A stretch of DNA of 15,188 nt from an uncultured Collinsella sp. (GTDB lineage Bacteria > Actinomycetota > Coriobacteriia > Coriobacteriales > Coriobacteriaceae). Below, piece by piece: positions 7,441 through 14,595 of this stretch (the stretch's first letter is position 1; each line of letters starts with the position of its first letter). The stretch is from positions 1-15,188 of the forward strand of contig CABRHX010000035.1 of the NCBI GenBank assembly GCA_902470805.1, written 5' to 3'. Made by a program: the position numbers and the translations under genes. The notes beneath the pieces were generated by a model. That model did not search any database, had not been told where the DNA came from, and saw nothing but the letters and a program-made list of their open reading frames with translations.

Positions 7441-7866
7441 CTAACGTTGCCGGCGACGGTACTCGCGCACGCGACGCGACAGGTCGGCGAGCTCGTCGCG
7501 GTCGAGCTCTTCCAAATGCTCCAAGTCGTCCATAAAGCGTGCCATGGTGTCCTTTTGGCGCAGCTTGATGAGCGTGTTGCAGTAGCTCACCGCAACACCC
7601 GTGAGCATGGCGATGTAGAAGATGCTGATGACGCTCAAGATGACGGTGATGGCGCGGGCAACCGGCGTCTCGGCCGGAATATCGCCAAAACCGATGGTCG
7701 ACACGGTCTCAAAGCTAAACCAGAGCCCGTCGCCAAAGGTGAGGGTCGTGGGCTCGGACAGCCAGACGGCCGTTGAGCAGAGCAGGAAAAAGACAAGAAA
7801 CACGCCCGTTATGTGGGCAAAGCCAGCCTGATGCAACACATCGGCAAGTGTCCTCAGCTTTTTCAT
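7441..7866 (-). CDS. Two-transmembrane potassium channel
   Basis: A 141-residue membrane protein with the minimal KcsA-type plan: TM1 (about 18-37), pore helix, selectivity filter TIGFGD (57-62), then TM2 (about 72-96). A charged, helical cytoplasmic tail rich in Glu, Asp and Arg follows (about 105-141). There is no RCK/TrkA-N domain, so gating must come from the tail, from protons or from a separate partner. TIGFGD is a common variant of the TVGYGD filter and predicts potassium selectivity. The ATG at 7866 is chosen because GGAAGGGG lies directly upstream; a TTG start at 7887 lacks such a site. It leads a minus-strand group with the LOG gene. Confidence 0.9.
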   Translation of the reverse strand: MKKLRTLADVLHQAGFAHITGVFLVFFLLCSTAVWLSEPTTLTFGDGLWFSFETVSTIGFGDIPAETPVARAITVILSVISIFYIAMLTGVAVSYCNTLIKLRQKDTMARFMDDLEHLEELDRDELADLSRRVREYRRRQR

Positions 7867-7936
7867 CGCGACCCCTTCCGCGGACAATCATTCACATTTG
7901 CTCGATATTGTCCCACGCCTCCCCCGCAAACGGAAC

Positions 7937-8019
7937 TAGTCATCGGGGACGTTCTTAAACGACTAGTCATTCAAGAACGTCCCCAATGACTAGTCGTTTA
8001 AGAACGTCCCCGATGACTA
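7937..8019. repeat. Perfect 35-bp inverted repeat with a third core copy in the loop (REP-like)
   Basis: The arms 7937-7971 and 7985-8019 are exact reverse complements over 35 bases, separated by 13. The 13-base spacer itself contains AAGAACGTCCCC, the same core that occurs in the right arm (8000-8011) and inverted in the left arm (7945-7956). Palindromic ACTAGT units recur between cores. The element sits in the divergent spacer between the potassium channel gene and the sensor kinase gene. Such nested palindromes are typical of REP-type dispersed repeats. No T-tract follows, so a terminator is unlikely. Confidence 0.9.
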
Positions 8020-8090
8020 TATCTGTGGGCGAACGGGGCACCTGAGCTGGTATCCTTATGCGGTAATGTCTCGATTCGTTAGGATTGCAT

Positions 8091-8924
8091 GTGAGAACTG
8101 CCGCTGTCCTTCGTTCAACTATATATCGTGCCCTGGTCATCGTGCTTACCGCACTTACCGTGCTGGGCGGCGCCATGCCCGCCCCCGTCTATGCCGGCGA
8201 CTCTGATCAGCAGGTCAAAACGGTCCGCGTTGGCTGGCTCGTCAGCAACAGGGGTTTCCAGGAAGGCACGCCGGGCGAACGCCTCTCGGGCTGGGGTTAC
8301 GAATACCTCCAGACGCTTTCGTACTACACGCCCGGCTGGCAATACGAATACGTCAGTGGCACCTTCACCGAGCTCATGGACAAGCTCGAGGCGGGCGAAA
8401 TCGACCTGATGCCCAACATCTCCTACTCCGAGGAACGCGCCCAAAAGTTGCTCTTTTCCTCGAATCCCGAGGGCACCGAGCGCTACTACATCTACGCCAG
8501 GCCCGATCGCGACGACCTGGCCAAGGGTGACCCCCAAGCGCTCCAAGGCCTTACCATCGGCTACAACCCCGGCGCTATGCAAACCTTCGTCGGCCAGCAG
8601 TGGCTCGCCAACGAAGGCATCACCTGTACCTATAAAGAAATCAACACCGGTGGCGCCCTCTTTGAGGCGCTTGCAGACGGCGAGGTCGACGCCGTCATCA
8701 TGAACGACACCATTTCGTCGCCCGATGCCTCGCCCATGTTCTACGTAGGCTCGAGCGACTACTATTTTGCCGTTCCCAAAAGCCGCCCCGATTTGATGAA
8801 TGACATCAATGCCGCCATGACGGCAATCGCCCGCGTCAACCCGCGCTATAACGACGAAGTCAAATCGAGCTACTCGGCCCAAAACAGCGGCTCATCATCG
8901 CTCACCGGCACCGAGACCTCCTAG
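8091..8924 (+). CDS. N-terminal sensor fragment of a hybrid histidine kinase (solute-binding domain), ends at an in-frame TAG
   Basis: This 277-codon frame encodes an N-terminal signal/anchor segment (hydrophobic about 13-28, possible signal-peptidase site after VYA at 33-35). One family-3 extracellular solute-binding (Venus flytrap) domain follows, at about 45-260. It shows the expected start VKTVRVGWLVS, then LEAGEIDLMPNISYSEER and ALADGEVDAVIMND. As written, the product would be a secreted or anchored binding protein. The TAG at 8922-8924 falls in the Ser/Thr-rich linker, and the same frame continues directly into a second binding domain and a kinase. It is therefore best read as the first part of one interrupted gene. 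I start at GTG 8091 because TTAGGA lies 6 bases upstream; a TTG at 8085 abuts that site. Confidence 0.8.
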   Translation: MRTAAVLRSTIYRALVIVLTALTVLGGAMPAPVYAGDSDQQVKTVRVGWLVSNRGFQEGTPGERLSGWGYEYLQTLSYYTPGWQYEYVSGTFTELMDKLEAGEIDLMPNISYSEERAQKLLFSSNPEGTERYYIYARPDRDDLAKGDPQALQGLTIGYNPGAMQTFVGQQWLANEGITCTYKEINTGGALFEALADGEVDAVIMNDTISSPDASPMFYVGSSDYYFAVPKSRPDLMNDINAAMTAIARVNPRYNDEVKSSYSAQNSGSSSLTGTETS

Positions 8925-9005
8925 CTCAAAGCAAACGGCAACACCATCACGATTGGCTATCTTAAAAACCAACTTCCCTACTGCACGCAAAATGACGACG
9001 GCGAG

Positions 9006-10895
9006 ATGGAAGGGTCGCTCGCCTCGCTTGCAACGACGTTGCGCGACAAGTTTGGCATTACGGTTAAAACAGTCGCGATCTCAAATAACAAGCAAATGGT
9101 CAAAGCCCTTTCCAACGGAACTATCGATGTCGCCCTACCTCTGTTTCGCGACTACTGGCTTGCCGAACAGAAAGGGGTCGTGCAGTCAAACCCGATGGGA
9201 ACGGTTTCCCTGACCGCCATTCACAGCAGCAATAACCTGAACCGCGACCTTAAGAAAATCGCTTGCACGCAGAGCGCGATCGTCAACCGTCTTGAGCTCG
9301 AGAGCCTCTTCCCCGACGCAACGATAACCGAATATCCAAATGGCGGCGAGGCGCTCAAAGCCCTCAATAAGGGGGAGGCAAGTTGCATCATTGTCCCCAG
9401 CACGCGCTTGGAAACCATCCGCGACACCTATGGCATCGAGGATTTCGAAACGCAGGAACTCACCAACACGGCGCAACTATCGTGTTTAATTTCGCGCGGC
9501 AAGCCCGAGCTGTTGGGAATTATCAATAAGGGCATCGTCAATGCCGGCGAATCGCTCTCTGCAAGCAGTTATTCCCCCACATCGTACTCGGCGCAAGAAT
9601 CGGATGCGTTCCGACTTCTCTACCGCAACCGCATCGTCATTTCGGCAGTCGTCATCTGCATTTTGCTCACCGGCATCGTCATCCTTGTCTGGTCGCTTCA
9701 CCGCGCGCAGAAAGAACAGCAGAAAGCCGATGCCGCCAACGCCGCTAAGACAGCATTCCTCACGCGCATGAGTCACGACATCCGCACGCCGCTCAACGGC
9801 ATCCTGGGTCTTATCGAAATTGAGGAATTGAAAGACGGCGATATGCAAGTCGCCCGCGAAAGCCGCGCCAAGGCGCGTGTTGCCGCCAATCACCTGCTCT
9901 CGCTGATCAACGATATCCTCGAGATGGGCAAAATCGAAGACCGCAAGCTAACACTGGAACATGCTCCTTTTAACCTCAAAGAGCTCTGTGACGATGCGCT
10001 GGTGCTGTGCAAGCTCCGCGCGTCCGGTAACGGCATCACATTGCAGGACAATAGCCTGCCGTACGCTACGGGGCCATACATGATCGGCAGTCCCACCCAT
10101 ATCCGACGGATCATAATCAACTTGCTAGACAACAGCATTAAGTACAACAAGCGCGGCGGCTCCGTCACCTTTAGCTCACAGACCAAGCCACTCGATGATG
10201 GGCGCGCGCTCTTTTGCTTTAGCGTTTCGGATACCGGCATTGGCATGGCTCCCGAGTTTTTAAAGCATATCTATGAGCCGTTTGCCCAGGAAGGTGACGA
10301 TGCGCGCAGCAAGTTCCAGGGAACCGGCATGGGCATGCCAATCGTCAAGTCACTTATTGACCTGATGGGCGGCACGATTGAGATTTCGAGTGAGGTTGGC
10401 GCGGGGAGTACGTTCAACGTCCAGATTCCGCTCGATATCGACAAGAACCCTCAGGCAAGGGAACGTGCGGACGGCCAGGCAAACAGCTGCTCGCTTGCCG
10501 GCATGAACGTCCTTTTGGCAGAAGATAACGAGCTCAATGCCGAGATTGCCCAGGCTCTGCTCGAAAGCGAGGGCATCGTCGTAACTCGCACCGCCGACGG
10601 CAACGAAACGGTCGACCTATACGTTGGCCGTCCCGCGGGTAGCTTCGATGCGATTCTAATGGACATCATGATGCCGGGCATGGACGGCTACGAGGCAACC
10701 CGCGCGATTCGTCTGAGCGAGAAGGCCGATGCGGCCGATATCCCCATCATCGCGCTCACCGCCAACGCCTTTGCCGAGGATGCCCAGGCGGCACACGATG
10801 CCGGCATGAACGCTCACCTGCCCAAGCCGCTCGACTTTAACAAGCTCAAAACCATGCTCGCCCGCATCAAGAAATACGGATCCGTTTCGCTATAG
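9006..10895 (+). CDS. Hybrid sensor histidine kinase/receiver, C-terminal part of the interrupted gene
   Basis: The first available ATG after the TAG gives 629 residues. Domains in order are most of a second family-3 solute-binding domain (about 1-195), a membrane helix (about 209-232), HisKA with MSHDIRTPLNG (phosphoacceptor His257), HATPase with NLLDNS (N372), DTGIGM (D409) and GTGMGM (439-444), and a receiver domain with acidic ED (506-507), MDIMMPGMDG (D553), T585 and K607. Kinase and receiver residues are all intact. As a separate protein it would lack a signal peptide and the first strand of its binding domain; those missing residues (ITIGYLKNQLPYCTQNDDGE) are encoded in frame between 8925 and 9005. 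No HPt domain follows the receiver and no response regulator gene is adjacent. The Nim-like gene begins 42 bases downstream. Confidence 0.85.
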   Translation: MEGSLASLATTLRDKFGITVKTVAISNNKQMVKALSNGTIDVALPLFRDYWLAEQKGVVQSNPMGTVSLTAIHSSNNLNRDLKKIACTQSAIVNRLELESLFPDATITEYPNGGEALKALNKGEASCIIVPSTRLETIRDTYGIEDFETQELTNTAQLSCLISRGKPELLGIINKGIVNAGESLSASSYSPTSYSAQESDAFRLLYRNRIVISAVVICILLTGIVILVWSLHRAQKEQQKADAANAAKTAFLTRMSHDIRTPLNGILGLIEIEELKDGDMQVARESRAKARVAANHLLSLINDILEMGKIEDRKLTLEHAPFNLKELCDDALVLCKLRASGNGITLQDNSLPYATGPYMIGSPTHIRRIIINLLDNSIKYNKRGGSVTFSSQTKPLDDGRALFCFSVSDTGIGMAPEFLKHIYEPFAQEGDDARSKFQGTGMGMPIVKSLIDLMGGTIEISSEVGAGSTFNVQIPLDIDKNPQARERADGQANSCSLAGMNVLLAEDNELNAEIAQALLESEGIVVTRTADGNETVDLYVGRPAGSFDAILMDIMMPGMDGYEATRAIRLSEKADAADIPIIALTANAFAEDAQAAHDAGMNAHLPKPLDFNKLKTMLARIKKYGSVSL

Positions 10896-10937
10896 TTTGT
10901 GCTCAACCACCATGCACGACCAGAAAGGAAACCAACG

Positions 10938-11417
10938 ATGTTTAGGCCCTTACGTCGAAAGAAACGCGCCATCACCGACGAGGAAGCGCGCGAGTTGCTC
11001 GCCACCTGCAAGCGCGGCGTCTTTGCCGTCAACGGCGACGATGGCTACCCGTACGCCATTCCCGTCAACTACTTCTTCGACGCCGAGCACGACAAGATTT
11101 ATTTCCATGGCGCCAAGGCTGGCCACAAGGTCGACGCACTCAAGCGCGATGACAAGATCTGCTTTACCGTTTACGGCAACGAGTGGTACAAGGACGGCGA
11201 CTGGGCTCCCTACGTTATGAGTACCGTTGTCTTTGGTCGTTGTCGCCTGGTAGATGAAGCGCCCGCGTTTATCGAGGACAAAGTCCGCCAGCTCGCGCTT
11301 AAGTACTACCCTTCTGCCGAAGAAGTCGAGGAAGAAATCGCCAAAGACATCAAGGGCGTCCAACTCTACGAGATTTCGATTGAGCATCTTTGCGGCAAGC
11401 AGATTCATGAAAAGTAG
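10938..11417 (+). CDS. Pyridoxamine 5'-phosphate oxidase-family protein (NimA-like)
   Basis: A 159-residue split-barrel flavin-binding protein of the pyridoxamine-oxidase/Nim group. Visible features are the N-terminal helix TDEEARELLATCKRG, strand pair GVFAVNGDDGYPYAIPVNY, and IYFHGAKAGHKVDAL, the histidine-containing segment typical of Nim-like proteins. It then runs KICFTVYG and the C-terminal strand YEISIEHLCGK. Members bind FMN or related cofactors and reduce small molecules; some Nim proteins confer resistance to 5-nitroimidazoles, but most have no known substrate, and resistance cannot be claimed here. The ATG at 10938 is supported by AGAAAGGA eight bases upstream; an in-frame upstream start at 10899 has no such site. 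It may be read through from the kinase gene. Confidence 0.88.
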   Translation: MFRPLRRKKRAITDEEARELLATCKRGVFAVNGDDGYPYAIPVNYFFDAEHDKIYFHGAKAGHKVDALKRDDKICFTVYGNEWYKDGDWAPYVMSTVVFGRCRLVDEAPAFIEDKVRQLALKYYPSAEEVEEEIAKDIKGVQLYEISIEHLCGKQIHEK

Positions 11418-11490
11418 CGAATGCGAAAAACGCGCTCGCTACCCTCTGCGTCCCATGCGCCCACGCATTTTGACGGCGTGGGCGCATGGG
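11414..11490. terminator. Two hairpins in the convergent gap, possible bidirectional terminator
   Basis: The first hairpin pairs GTAGCGA (11414-11420) with TCGCTAC (11436-11442) and overlaps the Nim-like stop codon. The second has a perfect 15-bp GC-rich stem (11452-11466 with 11476-11490) and a 9-base loop. Both lie between genes that converge. Neither has a T-tract directly after the stem, so they are not classic intrinsic terminators; they may block readthrough or protect RNA ends. Confidence 0.5.
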
Positions 11491-11513
11491 GCAGCACTCG
11501 AATCGAGCGCCCC

Positions 11514-12725
11514 CTATACCCCAAAAACGTAGCGGTCCAGGCGCTCACACGCCTCCTTTACCCGCGAAAGGGGCAGTGCCAGATTCACGCGAATGTGGCA
11601 GGGCCCGTGGAACGGGCGGCCGTCCTGATACCCCACGCCCACACGAGCGCCCTCGTCGAGCAGCCACTGAATATCGCGGCCATGCTCGCGGCACCACGCT
11701 GTGCAGTCCAGGAACACCATGTACGTGCCCTGCGGACGCGAATAGGACACGCCCGCAAAATGCTTGTCCACGTAATTGCAGAAGTAGTCAACGTTGCCCT
11801 CGATGACCTCATTGAGCTCATCGAGCCACTCGTAGCCCTGCTGCTGGTAGGCACCGATAAGCGCATGCATGGAGATGACGTTCATCTCGTTGTAGTGGGT
11901 CTTGTTGGACACGGCGCACACGCGGTCGCGCAGCGTCTCGTTATAGATGATGTGATAGCTGCCGACCAGACCCGCCAGGTTGAACGTCTTGCTGGGCGCG
12001 TAGAGGGCAACCGTGCGCATGCGGGCATCCTCGCTCACCGACTGCGTCGGGATATGCTTGTGCCCCGGCAGGATGATATCGGACCAAATCTCGTCCGAGA
12101 TCACCACGCAATCGTGCTGGCGATAGATGTCCATGGCGCGCTCGATCTCGTCGCGCTCCCATACGCGGCCGCAGGGATTGTGCGGCGAGCAGAACACCGC
12201 GGCATGGATGTGGTTTTGGGCGAGTTTGCGCTCCATGTCCTCAAAGTCCATGCGCCACACGCCCTGGTCATCGAGCTTAAGCGGGCTGTGGACAATACGA
12301 TAGCCCGCGGCTTCGATGGACTTGGTAAAGCCGATGTAGGTAGGGCTGTGGACCAGCACCGCATCGCCTGGCTGGACATACGCGCGCAGCGTCGACACGA
12401 CACCGCCCAGCACGCCGTTTTCGTAGCCGATATGTTCAGGGCGCAGACCCTCGACGCCATTACGGCGGCTCTGCCATTCGATGATGCGGTCGAAGTACTC
12501 GGGACGCGGATTGAAATAGCCAAACATGGGGTGCTGGACACGCTGAATGATGTGTTCCTGGACCGTGGGCACCGTGGCAAAGTTCATGTCGGCCACCCAC
12601 ATGGGAATGCGATCGAAGCCCTCGTCGGGTGCGTTCGGCGCCATACCGGGGATCTCGCCCCAAGAGTCAACGGCGATGGCGTCCATGCCGTGGCGGTCGA
12701 TAAGCGAGCTAAAGTCGTATTTCAT
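11514..12725 (-). CDS. MalY/PatB family aminotransferase (probable cystathionine beta-lyase)
   Basis: A 403-residue fold-type I PLP enzyme of full family length. The MalY/PatB marks are clear: MWVADMNF (42-49), SPTYIGF (127-133), PHNPCGRVW (181-189), SDEIW (210-214) and SKTFNLAG (245-252), with Lys246 the expected Schiff-base lysine. Family members cleave C-S bonds in cystathionine, cysteine and related thioethers, giving pyruvate, ammonia and a thiol; MalY of E. coli also represses the maltose system. The likely role is methionine or sulphur metabolism, possibly with sulphide release. The start has GGGAG six bases upstream. It lies 112 bases after trmO on the same strand, with no terminator visible between them. 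Confidence 0.92.
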   Translation of the reverse strand: MKYDFSSLIDRHGMDAIAVDSWGEIPGMAPNAPDEGFDRIPMWVADMNFATVPTVQEHIIQRVQHPMFGYFNPRPEYFDRIIEWQSRRNGVEGLRPEHIGYENGVLGGVVSTLRAYVQPGDAVLVHSPTYIGFTKSIEAAGYRIVHSPLKLDDQGVWRMDFEDMERKLAQNHIHAAVFCSPHNPCGRVWERDEIERAMDIYRQHDCVVISDEIWSDIILPGHKHIPTQSVSEDARMRTVALYAPSKTFNLAGLVGSYHIIYNETLRDRVCAVSNKTHYNEMNVISMHALIGAYQQQGYEWLDELNEVIEGNVDYFCNYVDKHFAGVSYSRPQGTYMVFLDCTAWCREHGRDIQWLLDEGARVGVGYQDGRPFHGPCHIRVNLALPLSRVKEACERLDRYVFGV

Positions 12726-12837
12726 GCTAAGCTCCCGTGCAAAGTTGATTGTTTTGGTAGGCGTTATTGTCCACCAGCGTGGGCGGTTTTGGCGCGGGGT
12801 TTGGCGCTTAATTTGACGGGTGCGGGCGAATGGCTGG

Positions 12838-13575
12838 TTAGTCTCGCGCGTCGTTGACGGCGACTACGGTTAACTGGGTTTTATCGACCGAAAAAGATAT
12901 GTCGAGCCCGGCGAAGGCCAGATGATAGACGCGGTTTGGCTCGTGCTTACTGCCCGCACGGCGCGGATCTTGGCGAAGGACCTCGACCAGGCCGGGGAGC
13001 TTTGCGGGCGGGACCATATCCTGCAGCGCTTGTGGAAACTCAACATCGAGCGTTTGCCACGGAGCATCCTCAATCCAACCGCCGGTCGCATCCGGGTGAC
13101 AGTCGGCAAATGGAATGTAGGGCTTAATGTCGTAGATGGGCGTACCGTCGCGCAGGTCGGCCCCCAGCACATGGATGATCGGACCATCGTCGGTGAGCTC
13201 GACACGATCGAGCTTGACGCAGGTAAGACCGATGGGATTAGGGCGAAACGGACTGCGCGTGGCAAATACGCCCACGCGCTCGGCTCCACCCAGACGCGGC
13301 GGACGCACGGTTTTCGACCACTTGACGTTGGTGCCGGACCTGTCCTGCGTCTTGGCATCGGTAGCTATGTCCTTAACCGTGCCGCCGGGCGTTCCGTTTT
13401 CGAAGCGCCACAGCAGCCACAGGTGAGAGAAGGAGTCCAGACCCTCAACCGCTGCATTGGAGGCAAATTCCGGCTCAAAAACGATGCGTCCCTGCAGATG
13501 GGGCGCCAAAAAGCTGTTGCGCGGGATGCCGAACTTCTGCGGCAGGTCGGTATGTATGTGTGCGATAGGTTCCAT
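12838..13575 (-). CDS. trmO: tRNA (N6-threonylcarbamoyladenosine(37)-N6)-methyltransferase TrmO
   Basis: A 245-residue TsaA/YaeB-like (UPF0066) enzyme. It transfers a methyl group from S-adenosylmethionine to t6A37 in certain tRNAs, tuning decoding of threonine codons. The conserved core is plain: VGVFATRSPFRPNPIGLT (101-118) and DLRDGTPIYDIKPYIPFAD (140-158). The C-terminal ~75 residues form the expected smaller domain. I place the start at ATG 13575 (MEPIAHI). Upstream ATGs at 13584 and 13602 are in frame but no ribosome binding site precedes any of the three. A TACAAT -10 element ends 7 bases before ATG 13575, so the transcript probably begins at the start codon (leaderless). Confidence 0.92.
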   Translation of the reverse strand: MEPIAHIHTDLPQKFGIPRNSFLAPHLQGRIVFEPEFASNAAVEGLDSFSHLWLLWRFENGTPGGTVKDIATDAKTQDRSGTNVKWSKTVRPPRLGGAERVGVFATRSPFRPNPIGLTCVKLDRVELTDDGPIIHVLGADLRDGTPIYDIKPYIPFADCHPDATGGWIEDAPWQTLDVEFPQALQDMVPPAKLPGLVEVLRQDPRRAGSKHEPNRVYHLAFAGLDISFSVDKTQLTVVAVNDARD

Positions 13576-13582
13576 GCCGGTC

Positions 13583-13588
13583 ATTGTA
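13583..13588 (-). promoter_or_regulatory. -10 element of trmO, positioned for a leaderless transcript
   Basis: The minus strand reads TACAAT, then 7 bases (GACCGGC), then the ATG of trmO. Transcription normally starts 6-8 bases after the -10, so the mRNA would start at or next to the A of the ATG. No Shine-Dalgarno is visible upstream. The -35 region is weak. Confidence 0.5.
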
Positions 13589-13642
13589 CGGCATGGGGGC
13601 ATGGGGCGTTACGCGCAATTCTTCGCCGCGGTCCCCCGTCGT

Positions 13643-13686
13643 GCAACCAACGGTTGCTTGGAAGGGCGCCTGTCACCGCGTATGCT
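13643..13686 (+). promoter_or_regulatory. Promoter and operator candidate of the XRE-TipAS regulator gene
   Basis: TTGGAA (13658-13663), a 17-base spacer and TATGCT (13681-13686) form a reasonable sigma-70 promoter. A perfect palindrome of GCAACC (13643-13648), AAC, GGTTGC (13652-13657) abuts the -35. It is well placed for autoregulation by the downstream HTH protein. The binding link is inferred. Confidence 0.5.
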
Positions 13687-13716
13687 TAAGCCATCAACCA
13701 GCAGAAAGGAGCCGCT

Positions 13717-14544
13717 ATGGCCTTTGCAGAAAAGCTCATCGCTGTCCGCCGCGCCCATCACCTTACCCAAGAGCAGCTCGCCGCCAAGCTCTTCGTCACA
13801 CGCCAGGCCATCAGCCGTTGGGAGCGCGGCGAGGTCACACCGGGCATCGACATGATGAAGCTCATTGCCGCCGTAACCGGCGAGCCCCTGTCTCACCTGC
13901 TCGAAATGCCCGAGCACTATTGTCAGAGCTGCGGCATGATACTCACGCCCGACGACTGCGGCACCGATGCCACGGGCGCCACGACCGACCATTACTGCAA
14001 GTGGTGCTACGACCACGGCAAGTACACCTACGCCACCACCATGGAGGCGATGATCGAGGACTGTGCCCCGCGCCTGGCGCAAAACACCGGCATGTCGCTT
14101 GACGAAGCCGTCTCGCTCATGGGCGCCGTCCTGCCGCAACTGGAGCGCTGGCGCACCGTGCAGGAAAACGAGGAATGCTACGGCGCCGAGGCTCGAGCTC
14201 GCTATGGCAATGAGGCTATCGATGCAGCAAACGAAACGTTACTGGATATGGATCCTCAGACATGGAACGACATGAAGGAACTTGAACGCGCCATTTTGGG
14301 CCAGCTCTCGATTGCCATGGGCATTGGCGACCCAGAGAGCAACGAAGCTCAAAAACTGGTTACAATGCACCGTCGATGGATTGCTCTCAACTGGGGATGC
14401 GAGCCCCAAGACGAGGCGTACCTGGGCCTCGCCCACGGCTATCTTGCCGACCAGCGCTTTGTTGACTACTACGACAAGCCCTGCGGCACCGGAGCCACGG
14501 CGTTTCTGGTCCAGGCCATCGAGTCGTCGTTGACGTGCGCATAG
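13717..14544 (+). CDS. XRE-family regulator with zinc ribbon and TipAS drug-recognition domain
   Basis: A 275-residue cytosolic regulator with three parts. Residues 4-60 form an XRE helix-turn-helix (LTQEQLAAKLFVTRQAISRW). Residues 68-125 form a Zn_ribbon_2-type module with cysteine pairs C69/C72 and C94/C97. A helical segment leads to a TipAS-like domain (about 160-272) with MHRRWIALNWG, GLAHGYLADQRFVDYYD and AFLVQAIE. TipAS domains bind thiopeptide and other antibiotics in MerR-type TipA regulators. Here the DNA-binding module is XRE instead of MerR. The likely role is a drug- or metabolite-responsive regulator; ligand and targets are unknown. AGAAAGGAG lies 5 bases before the ATG. A glutaredoxin-like gene follows after 51 bases with no terminator between. 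Confidence 0.85.
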   Translation: MAFAEKLIAVRRAHHLTQEQLAAKLFVTRQAISRWERGEVTPGIDMMKLIAAVTGEPLSHLLEMPEHYCQSCGMILTPDDCGTDATGATTDHYCKWCYDHGKYTYATTMEAMIEDCAPRLAQNTGMSLDEAVSLMGAVLPQLERWRTVQENEECYGAEARARYGNEAIDAANETLLDMDPQTWNDMKELERAILGQLSIAMGIGDPESNEAQKLVTMHRRWIALNWGCEPQDEAYLGLAHGYLADQRFVDYYDKPCGTGATAFLVQAIESSLTCA

Positions 14545-14595
14545 ACCGCGGCGGCTTTGGGTATTTCAATCAAAACCGCAACCGATTGGAGACCT

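Larger units (their letters stand above)
8091..10895 (+). pseudogene. Full-length BvgS/EvgS-like hybrid histidine kinase gene with one in-frame amber codon
   Basis: The two fragments share one frame and join without a shift. Together they give about 934 codons with the order signal/TM, binding domain 1, linker, binding domain 2, TM, HisKA, HATPase, receiver. This is the plan of BvgS/EvgS-type sensors that detect ligands outside the cell and phosphorylate a partner regulator. The only lesion is TAG at 8922-8924, in the inter-domain linker (…TETS*LKANGN…). A single change from CAG (Gln) would create it. Options are a recent nonsense mutation, a sequencing error, or readthrough. All other catalytic residues are kept, which suggests a recent event or an error. 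Confidence 0.75.

Noticed and set aside
8925..9005. Intergenic spacer between two separate genes (binding protein and kinase)
   Set aside because: The 27 codons are in frame with both sides and encode the expected first strands of a solute-binding domain (ITIGYLKNQLPY), so this is coding sequence behind a stop.
10938..11417. Assigning nitroimidazole resistance (nim) to the flavoprotein
   Set aside because: The fold fits the Nim/pyridoxamine-oxidase group, but the group is broad and sequence alone does not show resistance activity.
11421..12857. 478-codon plus-strand open frame
   Set aside because: It lies antisense over the MalY/PatB gene, whose motifs are complete on the minus strand; high GC makes long antisense frames common.
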